The notes under the pieces: model-generated | Database searches by the model: none | The model's input: only the letters and a program-made list of their open reading frames with translations | Told to the model about the DNA's origin: nothing | NCBI GenBank assembly: GCA_036172265.1 | Contig: JASFBA010000028.1 | Location: 1 to 43,187, forward strand | Direction: 5' to 3' | DNA from: JASFBA01 sp036172265 | GTDB lineage: Bacteria; Chloroflexota; Chloroflexia; DTKN01 | DNA: 43,187 nucleotides | Part shown: positions 7,522 to 18,475 of the stretch, piece by piece | Numbering within the stretch: position 1 is the first letter of the stretch | How the letters are laid out: each line of letters starts with the position of its first letter | Position numbers and translations under genes: made by a program

Positions 7522-8640
7522 ATGCGCCTCTGTGTTGTAGGCAATCCCAATAGTGTTCATATTCGCCGGTGGCTGCGGTACTTTGCTCAGAGAGGGCACG
7601 AGGTGCACCTGATTGGAGAGCACCCCAAGACACAGGAGTTGCCGGCTTGTGTTATGTTTCACGACCTTACGGTGCGAGGGAATGTCCGTAAGTTGCGCTA
7701 TCTTGGTTGGGCCCTTTATATCCGCCGACTGGTGCAGAGGATCGCCCCCGACGTTCTGCATGCCCACCAGGTTACCAGCGCTGGGTGGCTCGCCGCAGCT
7801 AGCGGCTACCATCCCTTTTTGGTAACTGCCTGGGGATCCGACCTGCGCCTCGGAGCACGGCGCTCTTACTTACACTATGCTCTTGCTCGCTGGGTGTTAA
7901 GGCGGGCGGACTATGTAACGTGTGCTTCCGGGGAAATTGCCCTTCTTGCACAACGGTTAGGCGCCACCGCATGCCGGCTTGAAGTGCTCCCGTTGGGTGT
8001 CGATGTGACATGTTTTCACCCTGCCCCCCCGAGTGAGGATCTGCGCAGGTGTCTCGCGCTGAGGCCAGGACCAGTTGTGATCAGCCTGCGCGCAATCCGT
8101 CCAATCTACCGCCCTTTGGATATCGCCTATGCCATCCCCCTTATCCTGGCCAGGGTCCCGGCAGCGCAATTCATCGTCTGTACATATTCCTGCGACCCCG
8201 TGCTTCTTGCACACTTTCAACGGATCGTGGCACACGCCGGAGCAGAAAGGGCCGTGCGATACGTCGCCGACTTGTCAAGTGATGAGGCGATTGCAGATTT
8301 GTACCGCCTTGCCCATGTCGCCGTTTCGGTCCCTTCATCGGACGCTATCCCTCACTCGGTCCTTGAAGCCATGTCTTGCGGAGTAGTTCCCGTGCTGAGC
8401 GACCTTCCCTCCTTACGGGAATGGATCCGGGAGGGTGAGGAAGGACTGTTCGTCTCCGTTGGAGATGTAGCTGGGCTGGCCGAGGCCGTGACCCGTCTGC
8501 TGATCGATGCGCCGCTGCGCGAACGGTTACAGGCCAATGCAATCCGCCTGGTTCGAGAACGGGCGGATGCCCGTGTGACCAAGCGCCGGTATGAAGAGAT
8601 CTACGAAACGCTGGCAAGCGGGCAAATGGTCAAAAGATGA
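7522..8640 (+). CDS. Glycosyltransferase family 4 protein
   Basis: 372-residue GT-B enzyme. The N-terminus MRLCVVGNPNSVHIRRWLRYF is the canonical GT4 first strand and loop, followed by DVLHAHQ and TAWGSDL in the acceptor domain. In the C-terminal half, SDAIPHSVLEAMSCGVVPV carries the conserved E-x(n)-E donor-binding motif. It would transfer a sugar from a nucleotide donor to a lipid-linked oligosaccharide at the cytoplasmic face. ATG 7522 has GAGGAGTGGGA ahead of it; GTG 7513 is in frame but less likely. It is joined to the next gene by an ATGA overlap, so translation is coupled. Confidence 0.88.
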   Translation: MRLCVVGNPNSVHIRRWLRYFAQRGHEVHLIGEHPKTQELPACVMFHDLTVRGNVRKLRYLGWALYIRRLVQRIAPDVLHAHQVTSAGWLAAASGYHPFLVTAWGSDLRLGARRSYLHYALARWVLRRADYVTCASGEIALLAQRLGATACRLEVLPLGVDVTCFHPAPPSEDLRRCLALRPGPVVISLRAIRPIYRPLDIAYAIPLILARVPAAQFIVCTYSCDPVLLAHFQRIVAHAGAERAVRYVADLSSDEAIADLYRLAHVAVSVPSSDAIPHSVLEAMSCGVVPVLSDLPSLREWIREGEEGLFVSVGDVAGLAEAVTRLLIDAPLRERLQANAIRLVRERADARVTKRRYEEIYETLASGQMVKR

Positions 8641-9794
8641 GCGAACACATCTTGGTATTGACTTCCGTCCATGTTCCCTTCGACGGCCGCATCTTCCATC
8701 GCGAGTGCCGGACACTGGCGGCTGCCGGCCATACTGTAACGCTCCTTGCTCCGGCCGACTTTGCCCGGGAAATACGCGACGGGGTCACGGTGATCGGCTT
8801 CCCTCGTCCGGCACGACGCCTCGGCCGCATCCGACTCTGGTGGCGCCTCTTCCGCGAGGCCCTGCACCTGCAACCCGATCTCATCCATCTTCACGACCCC
8901 GAACTCCTGCTCCTTGTGCCCTTGTTCCGCCTCGTGCGAGGGAAGCGTATCCGTCTGGTGTACGATGTGCACGAGTACTTCGCGGACGCGGTGCGGGTGA
9001 AGCACTGGATTCCTCGTGCTTTGCGCCCGGCAATTGCCTGGTTGGCCGGCCGGCTGGAGCGGCTCCTTGCCCACGGTGTGGACGGCCTAGTCCTGGCCGT
9101 CGAAGGGCAGGCCGCCCTCTTCCCTGACTTTCGCGGCCCGGTAGCCGTCGTCCGCAACCTGCCGGCCCAGGCGCTTCCTGCTGATCTCCGGCCTCATCCG
9201 GCCCTGGACGTGCCGGCCTTTCGCTTGATCTACGTCGGATTGATCCTGCCGCAGCGGGGCATCGGTGTGCTTCTGGAAGCGATGCAGATGTTGCACGAAC
9301 AGGGAGTGAGAGATGTCGTTCTCTTCCTCATCGGTCCAGAAACCTCGCCGGCCTACATGCAGGATATCCAAGCCTTCATCCACAAGCACGGGCTGGAGGA
9401 GCAGGTGCGCTGGCTGGGGCCGGTTCCACACGCGGAAGTGTGGAAGTATCTGGCGGCCGCCGACGCCGGCGTGGCCCCTGGCCTGTATACGGCCCAGTAC
9501 AGCCGGCCCAGCCTCTTTACCAAACTCTTCGAGTACATGCTGGCCGGCCTGCCCACGGTCGTCGCCGATTACCCCTGGAGCCGTCCCTACGTGGAAGAGG
9601 GCCAGTGCGGCATCCTCGTTCCCGGGGAAGATGCCGCGGCTTATGCCCAGGCGATCCGCTGGCTGTACGACCACCGCGAAGAGGCCCGCGAGATGGGGCG
9701 ACGAGGCCGGGAACTCGTGTTGCGCAAGTATACCTGGGAACAGGAACAGGCCCGTTTGCTTGCATTCTATCGGGAGATTCTGGAAAGGGGCTGA
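8637..9794 (+). CDS. Glycosyltransferase family 4 protein
   Basis: 385 residues. The GT4 N-terminus is ILVLTSVHVPFDGRIFHRE, with DLIHLHDPELLLL and the histidine/glutamate pair in VYDVHEYF. The C-terminal domain shows FRLIYVGLILPQRGIGVLLEA, the turn VRWLGPVPHAEVW, and FTKLFEYMLAGLPTVV as donor motif. This resembles the GT4 enzymes with an FDxRI element at the start. It follows the previous transferase with a 4-base overlap and returns to the high GC typical of the region. A wecB stub begins three bases after its stop, so it once continued into sugar-nucleotide synthesis. Confidence 0.88.
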   Translation: MSEHILVLTSVHVPFDGRIFHRECRTLAAAGHTVTLLAPADFAREIRDGVTVIGFPRPARRLGRIRLWWRLFREALHLQPDLIHLHDPELLLLVPLFRLVRGKRIRLVYDVHEYFADAVRVKHWIPRALRPAIAWLAGRLERLLAHGVDGLVLAVEGQAALFPDFRGPVAVVRNLPAQALPADLRPHPALDVPAFRLIYVGLILPQRGIGVLLEAMQMLHEQGVRDVVLFLIGPETSPAYMQDIQAFIHKHGLEEQVRWLGPVPHAEVWKYLAAADAGVAPGLYTAQYSRPSLFTKLFEYMLAGLPTVVADYPWSRPYVEEGQCGILVPGEDAAAYAQAIRWLYDHREEAREMGRRGRELVLRKYTWEQEQARLLAFYREILERG

Positions 9795-9796
9795 GG

Positions 9797-10069
9797 GTGC
9801 ACATCCTGAACGTCGTCGGCGCCCGCAACCTGATGAAGATCGCCCCCCTCGTCGAGGAGATGCGCCCCTTCCCCGACATCCACCAGCGCCTGCTCCATAT
9901 CGGCCAGCATTATGACCTATCGCAGGTCTTTTTCGAGCTAGACTCTGGGGCCCGAAGCGGGACGATGCCTATGTCCTCGTCCGCCGAACGCTCGACCTCC
10001 CGCGCCTGGAACCCCACCTCTATACCGAGGAGGAGTACCACCTTCTGCAAAAGACCGTTGACCGCATGA
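9797..10069 (+). pseudogene. wecB: Second wecB (UDP-GlcNAc 2-epimerase) 5-prime stub
   Basis: From GTG 9797, about 50 residues match a WecB N-terminus distinct from the one near 4.5 kb: VHILNVVGARNLMKIAPLV, then HQRLLHIGQHYD and SQVFFEL. The usual ARPNFMKIAP has lost one residue, and the segment between HYD and SQVFFE is about two residues short. Similarity stops near 9940. After that the frame is unrelated; another frame (9946-10143) is open and contains RTLDLPRLEPHLYTEEEYH, which I cannot assign. Full-length enzymes have about 370 residues, so this is inactive. The reading frame ends at 10069. Confidence 0.75.
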
Positions 10070-10139
10070 TCTCCGGCGGCCTCCCCATTTTCCCGACCGA
10101 CTCGGATGTTGATCATTCGGCGCCGGCTGTTTGGGAGGT

Positions 10140-10168
10140 TTGAACCCGGCCAGGGGCTGTGTTAGAAT
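10140..10168 (+). promoter_or_regulatory. Promoter for the second HEPN/MNT pair
   Basis: TTGAAC (10140-10145), 17 bp, TAGAAT (10163-10168), only 17 bases before the ATG at 10186, so the leader is very short (about 10 bases) and includes GGGAGG. Confidence 0.75.
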
Positions 10169-10185
10169 AGGGATGGGAGGAAAAG

Positions 10186-10545
10186 ATGGACGAGGAACGC
10201 TTCGATACCAGCCTCCTGGATGCGGCGCTGGAGGAGCAGTGCCGGGCCTGGGAGGAAGAACGCCGGCAGGTTGTAACACGCCTGTTGGAATTGCTTGACC
10301 GATGGGGGCCGGCCCTGGGCATCCGCCAGGCTTACCTTTTCGGCTCGGTGGCCCGGCCGGGGCGTTTTTACCCCGATTCGGACGTGGATCTGGCCGTAGA
10401 GCAGATCGACGATCAGGCCTTCCTTCAGGCCGTCGCCTGGTTCTCCGGGGAACTGGGCCGGCCGGTGGATGTGGTGGAACTGGCCGATTGCCCGTTTGCT
10501 GATCGGATTCGGAGGGAGGGCATCCCATGGAAGCAATTCGCCTGA
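10186..10545 (+). CDS. mntA: MntA-like minimal nucleotidyltransferase antitoxin
   Basis: 119 residues. The nucleotidyltransferase core is LFGSVARPG...DSDVDLAV with G53-S54 and an aspartate pair in DVD. The spacing is GSX11DXD rather than the usual X10, an extra residue in the loop. The third acidic strand is PVDVVELAD. An N-terminal amphipathic helix of about 40 residues (LLDAALEEQCRAWEEERRQ) precedes the core and is longer than in the first pair's antitoxin. Start ATG 10186 follows GGGAGGAAAAG. It overlaps hepT by 19 bases. Antitoxin function by AMPylation of the partner is inferred from the pairing. Confidence 0.85.
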   Translation: MDEERFDTSLLDAALEEQCRAWEEERRQVVTRLLELLDRWGPALGIRQAYLFGSVARPGRFYPDSDVDLAVEQIDDQAFLQAVAWFSGELGRPVDVVELADCPFADRIRREGIPWKQFA

Positions 10546-11018
10546 AAGTTCTGGAAACGGACGTAAGAGTTCAGTGGAAACTCATTGAGGATATTTACTC
10601 GGCCATCGAGGAGCGTGTCCGGCGGGGGAGTCTGAGCGATATCGTCCTCCTGGAGAGCCTGGCCTACCAACTTCATAACCTCTATAACGCCATCGAGGAC
10701 CTGTTCAAGATCGTGGCCAACGCCTTTGAAAATAGCGTGGCCGAGATGGGCCGGTGGCACGTGGAACTGCTGCGTCGTATGCGGCTGGAAATTCCGGGCG
10801 TTCGGCCGGCCCTGGTCTCCGATGAACTCTATCCCCTGCTCGACCGTTTGCGCGGCTTCCGCCACGTTTTCCGCCACGCCTACGGAACCGGCCTGGAGGA
10901 GGACCAGGTGCAGATCGTTCTGGCCCGGGCCCGCGCTGCCCGCCCCCTATTGAAGCGGGACCTGGAACGGTTTCTCAACCGCCTGGGGGCTTCCCTGGAG
11001 GTTTCGGGCCCGGCGTGA
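10527..11018 (+). CDS. hepT: HepT-like HEPN toxin
   Basis: 163 residues, mostly helical. The HEPN catalytic motif RX4HXY is present as R112-HVFR-H117-A-Y119 in FRHVFRHAYG. The sequence LESLAYQLHNLYNAIEDLFKIV is the characteristic long helix of the family. ATG 10527 overlaps the antitoxin end by 19 bases, giving the same antitoxin-toxin order as the pair at 2.6-3.4 kb. The two HepT proteins share only the motif and general helix layout, so they look like separately acquired modules. Its 3-prime end is overlapped antisense by the methyltransferase at 10880-11704. Confidence 0.85.
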   Translation: MEAIRLKVLETDVRVQWKLIEDIYSAIEERVRRGSLSDIVLLESLAYQLHNLYNAIEDLFKIVANAFENSVAEMGRWHVELLRRMRLEIPGVRPALVSDELYPLLDRLRGFRHVFRHAYGTGLEEDQVQIVLARARAARPLLKRDLERFLNRLGASLEVSGPA

Positions 11019-11704
11019 ACCGGCCCAGGAACAGAAGTGGAATGGGCAAAGGTGGGGACGGTGCTGGCGGCCAGGGCGATAAAGGCCCCGCCTGGGAATG
11101 GGCTACCCTCCAGCGGAAGCCAGCGCGGCCAAAGGGTGGTGCCCCAGTGCAGGACGAGGGGCCGGCCGGCCGTCCGGCGCACCAGGCGCACCAGTTCCCC
11201 CGGGCTGTAAAAGCGGGCCGCGCTGTAGACCGTGGGACGGAAGCGTCCCTGCAGCCTTCGCAGCCAGGCGACAGGGCTGAGCCGGTTGAGCACCCCCAGG
11301 AGCAACCCCCGCCGGGCCACCCGCCAGGCCTCGGCCAGGGCTTTTTCCGCCGAGGGCAGGAACTCCAGCACGGTGATCAGGGCCACAACTTCGAAGGAGG
11401 CCTCGGGGAAAGGCAGGGCCAGGGCGTCGCCCTGCACCAGGGGGAGGTCGGAGCGCGCCCGAGCCTCGGCCAGCATAGGGGCCGAGAGGTCCAGCCCGAC
11501 CACCTGCCAGCCGCGCTCGCAGAGCCACCGGCTAAAGTGCCCGCTGCCGCAACCGACTTCCAGGAGGGTGGCCGGCGGCTCCAGAAGCGGCAAGAGCCGC
11601 TCCAGGAGGGCCTTTTCCAGCCGGTCGGCCCGCTTTCCCTCCGGCGTCTCGAACCAGCCTTCGTAGTAGGGTGCAATGTGCTCGTCGAAGAGGACAGTGC
11701 TCAT
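10880..11704 (-). CDS. Class I SAM-dependent methyltransferase with aberrant C-terminal extension
   Basis: 274 residues. The methyltransferase core occupies residues 1-212: HIAPYYEGWFETPEGKRADR, motif I LLEVGCGSGHFSRWL (49-60), LDLSAPMLAEAR, and GDALALPFPEASFEVV. ATG 11704 is preceded by AGGAGGTCCCC. The family-like part ends at GGAFIALAA near base 11068. The last 62 residues, rich in Arg, Ser and Pro, run antisense across 139 bases of the hepT gene and are not methyltransferase-like, so the native stop was probably lost. Substrate unknown. It diverges from the methyltransferase starting at 11779. Confidence 0.8.
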   Translation of the reverse strand: MSTVLFDEHIAPYYEGWFETPEGKRADRLEKALLERLLPLLEPPATLLEVGCGSGHFSRWLCERGWQVVGLDLSAPMLAEARARSDLPLVQGDALALPFPEASFEVVALITVLEFLPSAEKALAEAWRVARRGLLLGVLNRLSPVAWLRRLQGRFRPTVYSAARFYSPGELVRLVRRTAGRPLVLHWGTTLWPRWLPLEGSPFPGGAFIALAASTVPTFAHSTSVPGPVHAGPETSREAPRRLRNRSRSRFNRGRAARARARTICTWSSSRPVP

Positions 11705-11727
11705 GGGGACCTCCTGGGCCAGACGGT

Positions 11728-11756
11728 TTGCCTCCTGCCCCGGCCTGGGCTATAAT
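11728..11756 (+). promoter_or_regulatory. Promoter with perfect TATAAT
   Basis: TTGCCT (11728-11733), 17 bp, TATAAT (11751-11756). The GTG start at 11779 is 22 bases downstream of the -10 box. Confidence 0.72.
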
Positions 11757-11778
11757 GCCCTCGTCCGGGGGTGTCGCC

Positions 11779-12414
11779 GTGTATTTCGCCGAATATTACC
11801 GTTGGCTGGTTGTCCATCGCTACCTGCCCATCTCCGGAGGGAAAACGACCCTCCTGGATGTGGGTTGTTATGACGGCTTTTTCCTATGCCACCAGCGGGC
11901 ACGGCTGCGAGTAGGATTGGATCTACACCCCCGGCCTCTGCCGGGTTGTCCGGTGCCGCTCGTCCAGGCCGATGCGCTCCATCCGCCCTTTCGGCCGGCC
12001 TCCTTCGAGACCATCTTTTGCTTCGACGTTATCGAGCATGTGGCCGACGACCGGCGTCTTCTGGCGACGCTGGTAGAACTCTTATCCCCCGGCGGGACGC
12101 TCTGGCTCTCGACGCCCTGCGCTGACTTTCGCCTCTTTCCTGCTTTTCTTATGCCCCGCTTCAACCGGGGTGTCGGCCACCTCCGCAACGGTTACACGGC
12201 CGAAGAACTGGAGCAGATGCTCCCCCCAGGTTGCCAAGCCACTTTCATCTCCTGGAACGAGCCTTTCCAGCGTGCCTTCTACCTTCTCCTGCACTTTCTT
12301 TCCTTCATCTGTCCCTGGCTGGCCCTGCGCAGCGCCGCTCTCTGTGCCTGGTTGGACCATTTTTTCCCTAAAGGCAAACATGGTCACCTCTTCGTCCGCA
12401 TCGTCCGCCGGTAG
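11779..12414 (+). CDS. Class I SAM-dependent methyltransferase
   Basis: 211 residues. Motif I is LLDVGCYDGFFL near residue 26, followed by VGLDLHPRP, QADALHPPF, and FDVIEHVADDRRLLA with motif-IV-like spacing; SPGGTLWLSTPC matches the usual post-III loop. The C-terminus is hydrophobic (FYLLLHFLSFICPWLAL), suggesting a membrane-associated substrate. GTG 11779 is chosen because the in-frame ATG at 11755 lies within the -10 box and would not be transcribed. The gene is convergent with 12424-12891, with a 9-base gap. Similar small methyltransferases modify sugars or lipids, but the substrate cannot be named. Confidence 0.8.
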   Translation: MYFAEYYRWLVVHRYLPISGGKTTLLDVGCYDGFFLCHQRARLRVGLDLHPRPLPGCPVPLVQADALHPPFRPASFETIFCFDVIEHVADDRRLLATLVELLSPGGTLWLSTPCADFRLFPAFLMPRFNRGVGHLRNGYTAEELEQMLPPGCQATFISWNEPFQRAFYLLLHFLSFICPWLALRSAALCAWLDHFFPKGKHGHLFVRIVRR

Positions 12415-12423
12415 GGGTGCGGC

Positions 12424-12891
12424 TTACCGAGGAGCATCGCTCTGGGCCGAGAAAAAGCGTGCTCCCAGCCAAGTGCCCAATATCCCCTGGGGCAGGACCA
12501 GGAAGAGGGCATAGAGGCTGCCCCAGGGAAAGCCGCTCAGGAGGAGGAGCAGAGCCACCGCCACTGTGGTGAGGAGGCCGTAGAAGGCCCCTTCCATCCA
12601 GGGCCGGCGGCTTTTCCGCCCCAGCCAGAGGCCGGCCGGGAAAAAGACCAGGCTGCCCGGCCAGATCAGCAGAGGCAAAAAGGTTCCCCCTAGATAAAAA
12701 AGGAGGAAAAGCCCTTCGGCAACGAGGGAAGCGACGATCACGTGCCTCCAGGCCGGCGACTCGGCCCGGGAAGGTTCTTCCCGCCCAGAGGTGGAAGGAG
12801 ATTCGCCCTCTTCTCCCAGGGAGGAGTCGTCGGGACAAGGGGTTGCATAGACTCGTGCCGGGTCGGCAGAGAAAAATTTTCTGAAAATCAT
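12424..12891 (-). CDS. Four-helix membrane protein of unknown function (paralogue of the upstream gene)
   Basis: 155 residues: a hydrophilic N-terminus of about 48 residues, then four likely transmembrane helices, including VIVASLVAEGLFLLFYLG, LVFFPAGLWLG, GAFYGLLTTVAVALLLLL and ALFLVLPQGILGTWLGARF. The stretch RPWMEGAFYGLL...GILGTWLGARFFS parallels RPLWNGLFYGLL...ALMGSWLSASFRR in the neighbouring gene, so the two are probably tandem duplicates. ATG 12891 has GAGG upstream and begins 7 bases after the previous stop, implying co-transcription. I do not recognise the family. Confidence 0.65.
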   Translation of the reverse strand: MIFRKFFSADPARVYATPCPDDSSLGEEGESPSTSGREEPSRAESPAWRHVIVASLVAEGLFLLFYLGGTFLPLLIWPGSLVFFPAGLWLGRKSRRPWMEGAFYGLLTTVAVALLLLLSGFPWGSLYALFLVLPQGILGTWLGARFFSAQSDAPR

Positions 12892-12898
12892 CCGTACC

Positions 12899-13438
12899 TC
12901 AGCCTTTCTGCCCCTTCCGGGGTTGCTCCGCCTTGCCTTCTCGGGCCGTCCCCGGAGTGGCCTTGCGCGACGCCGGAGCCGGCCTCTCTTCCCGCTTCTC
13001 CTCACCGGGCCGGGCCTCGCCGGGCCGGCCCAGGCGGCGGAAGGAGGCGGAAAGCCAGGACCCCATCAAAGCCTGGAAGACGCACAGGCCGGCCATCACA
13101 CCTGCCGAGCGCAGTTCCTCCAGGTTCATCAGGCGTCTTTCCGGCGTCCCCAGGATGTAGAGGTTCATCAGTACCAGGAGGAAAATGGCCCCCAAGAGGC
13201 CGTAGAAGAGGCCGTTCCAGAGCGGGCGGCGAGGGGACATCCGGTCGATGAAGAGGCCGCCCAGGGCAAAGACCAGTAGCGCCAGCAGGCTGAGCGATTC
13301 TATAAGCAATACGGCGGCAAAGGCTGTGGCCAGTCCCCACACGGAGACCTTGCCCCAGGCAACGTCCTGACGCAGAATGTCCCACACTTTCTCGGCAAAG
13401 CCGGCCGTCCCTCGAAGCGCTAACCGCAGCACCTTCAT
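12899..13438 (-). CDS. Membrane protein of unknown function (tandem paralogue)
   Basis: 179 residues with about four hydrophobic helices between residues 30 and 135 (WGLATAFAAVLLIESLSLLALL, LFYGLLGAIFLLVLMNLYILG, GVMAGLCVFQALMGSWL) and a charged C-terminal tail rich in Glu, Arg, Lys and Pro. ATG 13438 is preceded by CAAAAAGG. The open frame continues upstream through the purine-rich repeat, but that sequence encodes low-complexity Lys/Arg/Glu and is probably untranslated leader. It shares the FYGLL and G-x-W-L elements with the downstream gene. Placed after dnaE on the same strand with a 129-bp gap. Function unknown. Confidence 0.65.
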   Translation of the reverse strand: MKVLRLALRGTAGFAEKVWDILRQDVAWGKVSVWGLATAFAAVLLIESLSLLALLVFALGGLFIDRMSPRRPLWNGLFYGLLGAIFLLVLMNLYILGTPERRLMNLEELRSAGVMAGLCVFQALMGSWLSASFRRLGRPGEARPGEEKREERPAPASRKATPGTAREGKAEQPRKGQKG

Positions 13439-13441
13439 CCT

Positions 13442-13520
13442 TTTTGCTCTTTCGTTCTTTGCTCTTTGGGCCTTTCGCCCCTTTTGCTCTTTCGTCCTTT
13501 GTCCTTCTGGGCCTTTCCTG
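13442..13520. repeat. Imperfect 40-bp tandem repeat, pyrimidine-rich on the plus strand
   Basis: Two copies begin TTTTGCTCTTTCGT at 13442 and 13482 and continue with similar CTTTG/GGGCCTTTC blocks. On the minus strand this is a purine-rich AAAGAGCAAAG tract just upstream of the membrane-protein start at 13438. A shorter duplication of AGGGCTTA follows near 13546-13570. Confidence 0.75.
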
Positions 13521-13567
13521 TCCTCCATCTTTCTCCCTGCCCCTCTTAAGCCCTGACCCCTAAGCCC

Positions 13568-17308
<3,741 letters not shown>

Positions 17309-17335
17309 CGGCCGGCCCTCGCGCCCGTCACCCTC

Positions 17336-18310
17336 CTATGGGGCGATCCAGGGAATCACACCGGACGGCAGGCTGCCGGGAGCAACCGGGTGGGGGATGG
17401 CCCGAGGATAGGCCATCCGGTAGGGGTAGGCCGCCGCGGGGTCGAGCAACGTCCAAGTGGTAACTCCGGTGGTCACCTGTCGGCCGGTGTCTCCGCGCGG
17501 GCGCAGGAGAAGTTGGATGGCCCAATCCTGGTCTACAGCGAAACGCAAGTATTCGGCCTGCTGCTCGTCCACCTCCAGGATGGCGATCCAGGAGGTAGGA
17601 ATGCCGATGGGTGCCGGCGTAGGGGTTCCGGACGGCCGGCCGGTGGTCGGCGCCACCTCGACGGTGAGGGTGATGAGGTCCAGGACACGGATGTCCTCCA
17701 TCATCACTTTGGTCGAAAGGAGACGCAGCGGTTCGATATCGGTCTGGGGAAAATCCACTTTGATGTATACGGGGCATGCACCCGGCAGTTCGCATTTTTC
17801 CCATAGGGGAAATTTTTGCATAAAATACTCTTCGATCATCCCGCTGAGGATAACGTCCACGTGGTCGCCGGGGGCGATCTGCCCGACAACTCCGGTGAAG
17901 CGGTCCACCTCGATCGGCATGGCCCGTTTATCGGGGGCGATTCGGAAGGAGAGGCCGGCCCTGGCGAACTGGCTTCGGCGGGCGATGGTATTTGCCGGCA
18001 GGTCCACGCGGGTAACCATCTCCTCCAGTTCGTAGATGCTTTCCACCCGGTCTGTGGGCAAGTCCCTGGTTTTGGTGATCTCGCGGGTCTCAAAGTACTC
18101 GGCCAGGTTCGTGGTGGTAAAGAAGGTGTCTTTAGGGACCGGCCGGCGGGACATCACCACGGAGACTTTCTCGATCGGCGTAGGGGTAGCCTGGGCCGAT
18201 ACTCCCAGCGGTCCTCCGGCTGACTGGAGGTAGAAATACCCGCCGATCAGCAACACCAGAAGCAACAGCAGAACCAAGACCAACATCAATCGAGCCGGTC
18301 TTCGCTTCAT
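17336..18310 (-). CDS. SAF-domain membrane-anchored protein (CpaB/RcpC-like)
   Basis: 324 residues. One N-terminal transmembrane segment (LMLVLVLLLLLVLLIGGYFYL, about residues 8-28) is followed by an extracytoplasmic SAF/CpaB-type region: VVMSRRPVPKDTFFTTTNL, LPANTIARRSQFA, and IAPGDHVDVIL. These are the elements of the Flp-pilus CpaB fold. Proline/threonine-rich stretches follow SVSAQ-like sequence near the membrane and around TGRPSGTPTPAP. ATG 18310 follows AAGGAGGTCGCC. No other Flp/Tad pilus genes are in the window, so a pilus role is unproven. It lies directly upstream of dnaE on the same strand and diverges from the operon at 18476. Confidence 0.78.
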   Translation of the reverse strand: MKRRPARLMLVLVLLLLLVLLIGGYFYLQSAGGPLGVSAQATPTPIEKVSVVMSRRPVPKDTFFTTTNLAEYFETREITKTRDLPTDRVESIYELEEMVTRVDLPANTIARRSQFARAGLSFRIAPDKRAMPIEVDRFTGVVGQIAPGDHVDVILSGMIEEYFMQKFPLWEKCELPGACPVYIKVDFPQTDIEPLRLLSTKVMMEDIRVLDLITLTVEVAPTTGRPSGTPTPAPIGIPTSWIAILEVDEQQAEYLRFAVDQDWAIQLLLRPRGDTGRQVTTGVTTWTLLDPAAAYPYRMAYPRAIPHPVAPGSLPSGVIPWIAP

Positions 18311-18387
18311 GGCGACCTCCTTATCTGTTCCAGGCCGAGGCAAGGTACTATGCCCCGCTTCGCTGTCGAGCCAACCTCGATACCGAT

Positions 18388-18393
18388 ATTATA
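18388..18393 (-). promoter_or_regulatory. -10 element for the SAF-dnaE operon
   Basis: TATAAT on the minus strand, 78 bases upstream of ATG 18310. The corresponding -35 (TTTTCG) is weak. Confidence 0.45.
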
Positions 18394-18420
18394 CAACAAC
18401 TTGGGCTTTCCGAAAAGTTT

Positions 18421-18449
18421 TTGCGCCGGCCGGAAGTCTGTGATATACT
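18421..18449 (+). promoter_or_regulatory. Promoter for the methyltransferase-radical SAM-glycosyltransferase operon
   Basis: TTGCGC (18421-18426), 17 bp, TATACT (18444-18449), 26 bases upstream of ATG 18476. Confidence 0.65.
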
Positions 18450-18475
18450 GCCCGAAGACGACCTGGAGGTAAGCC

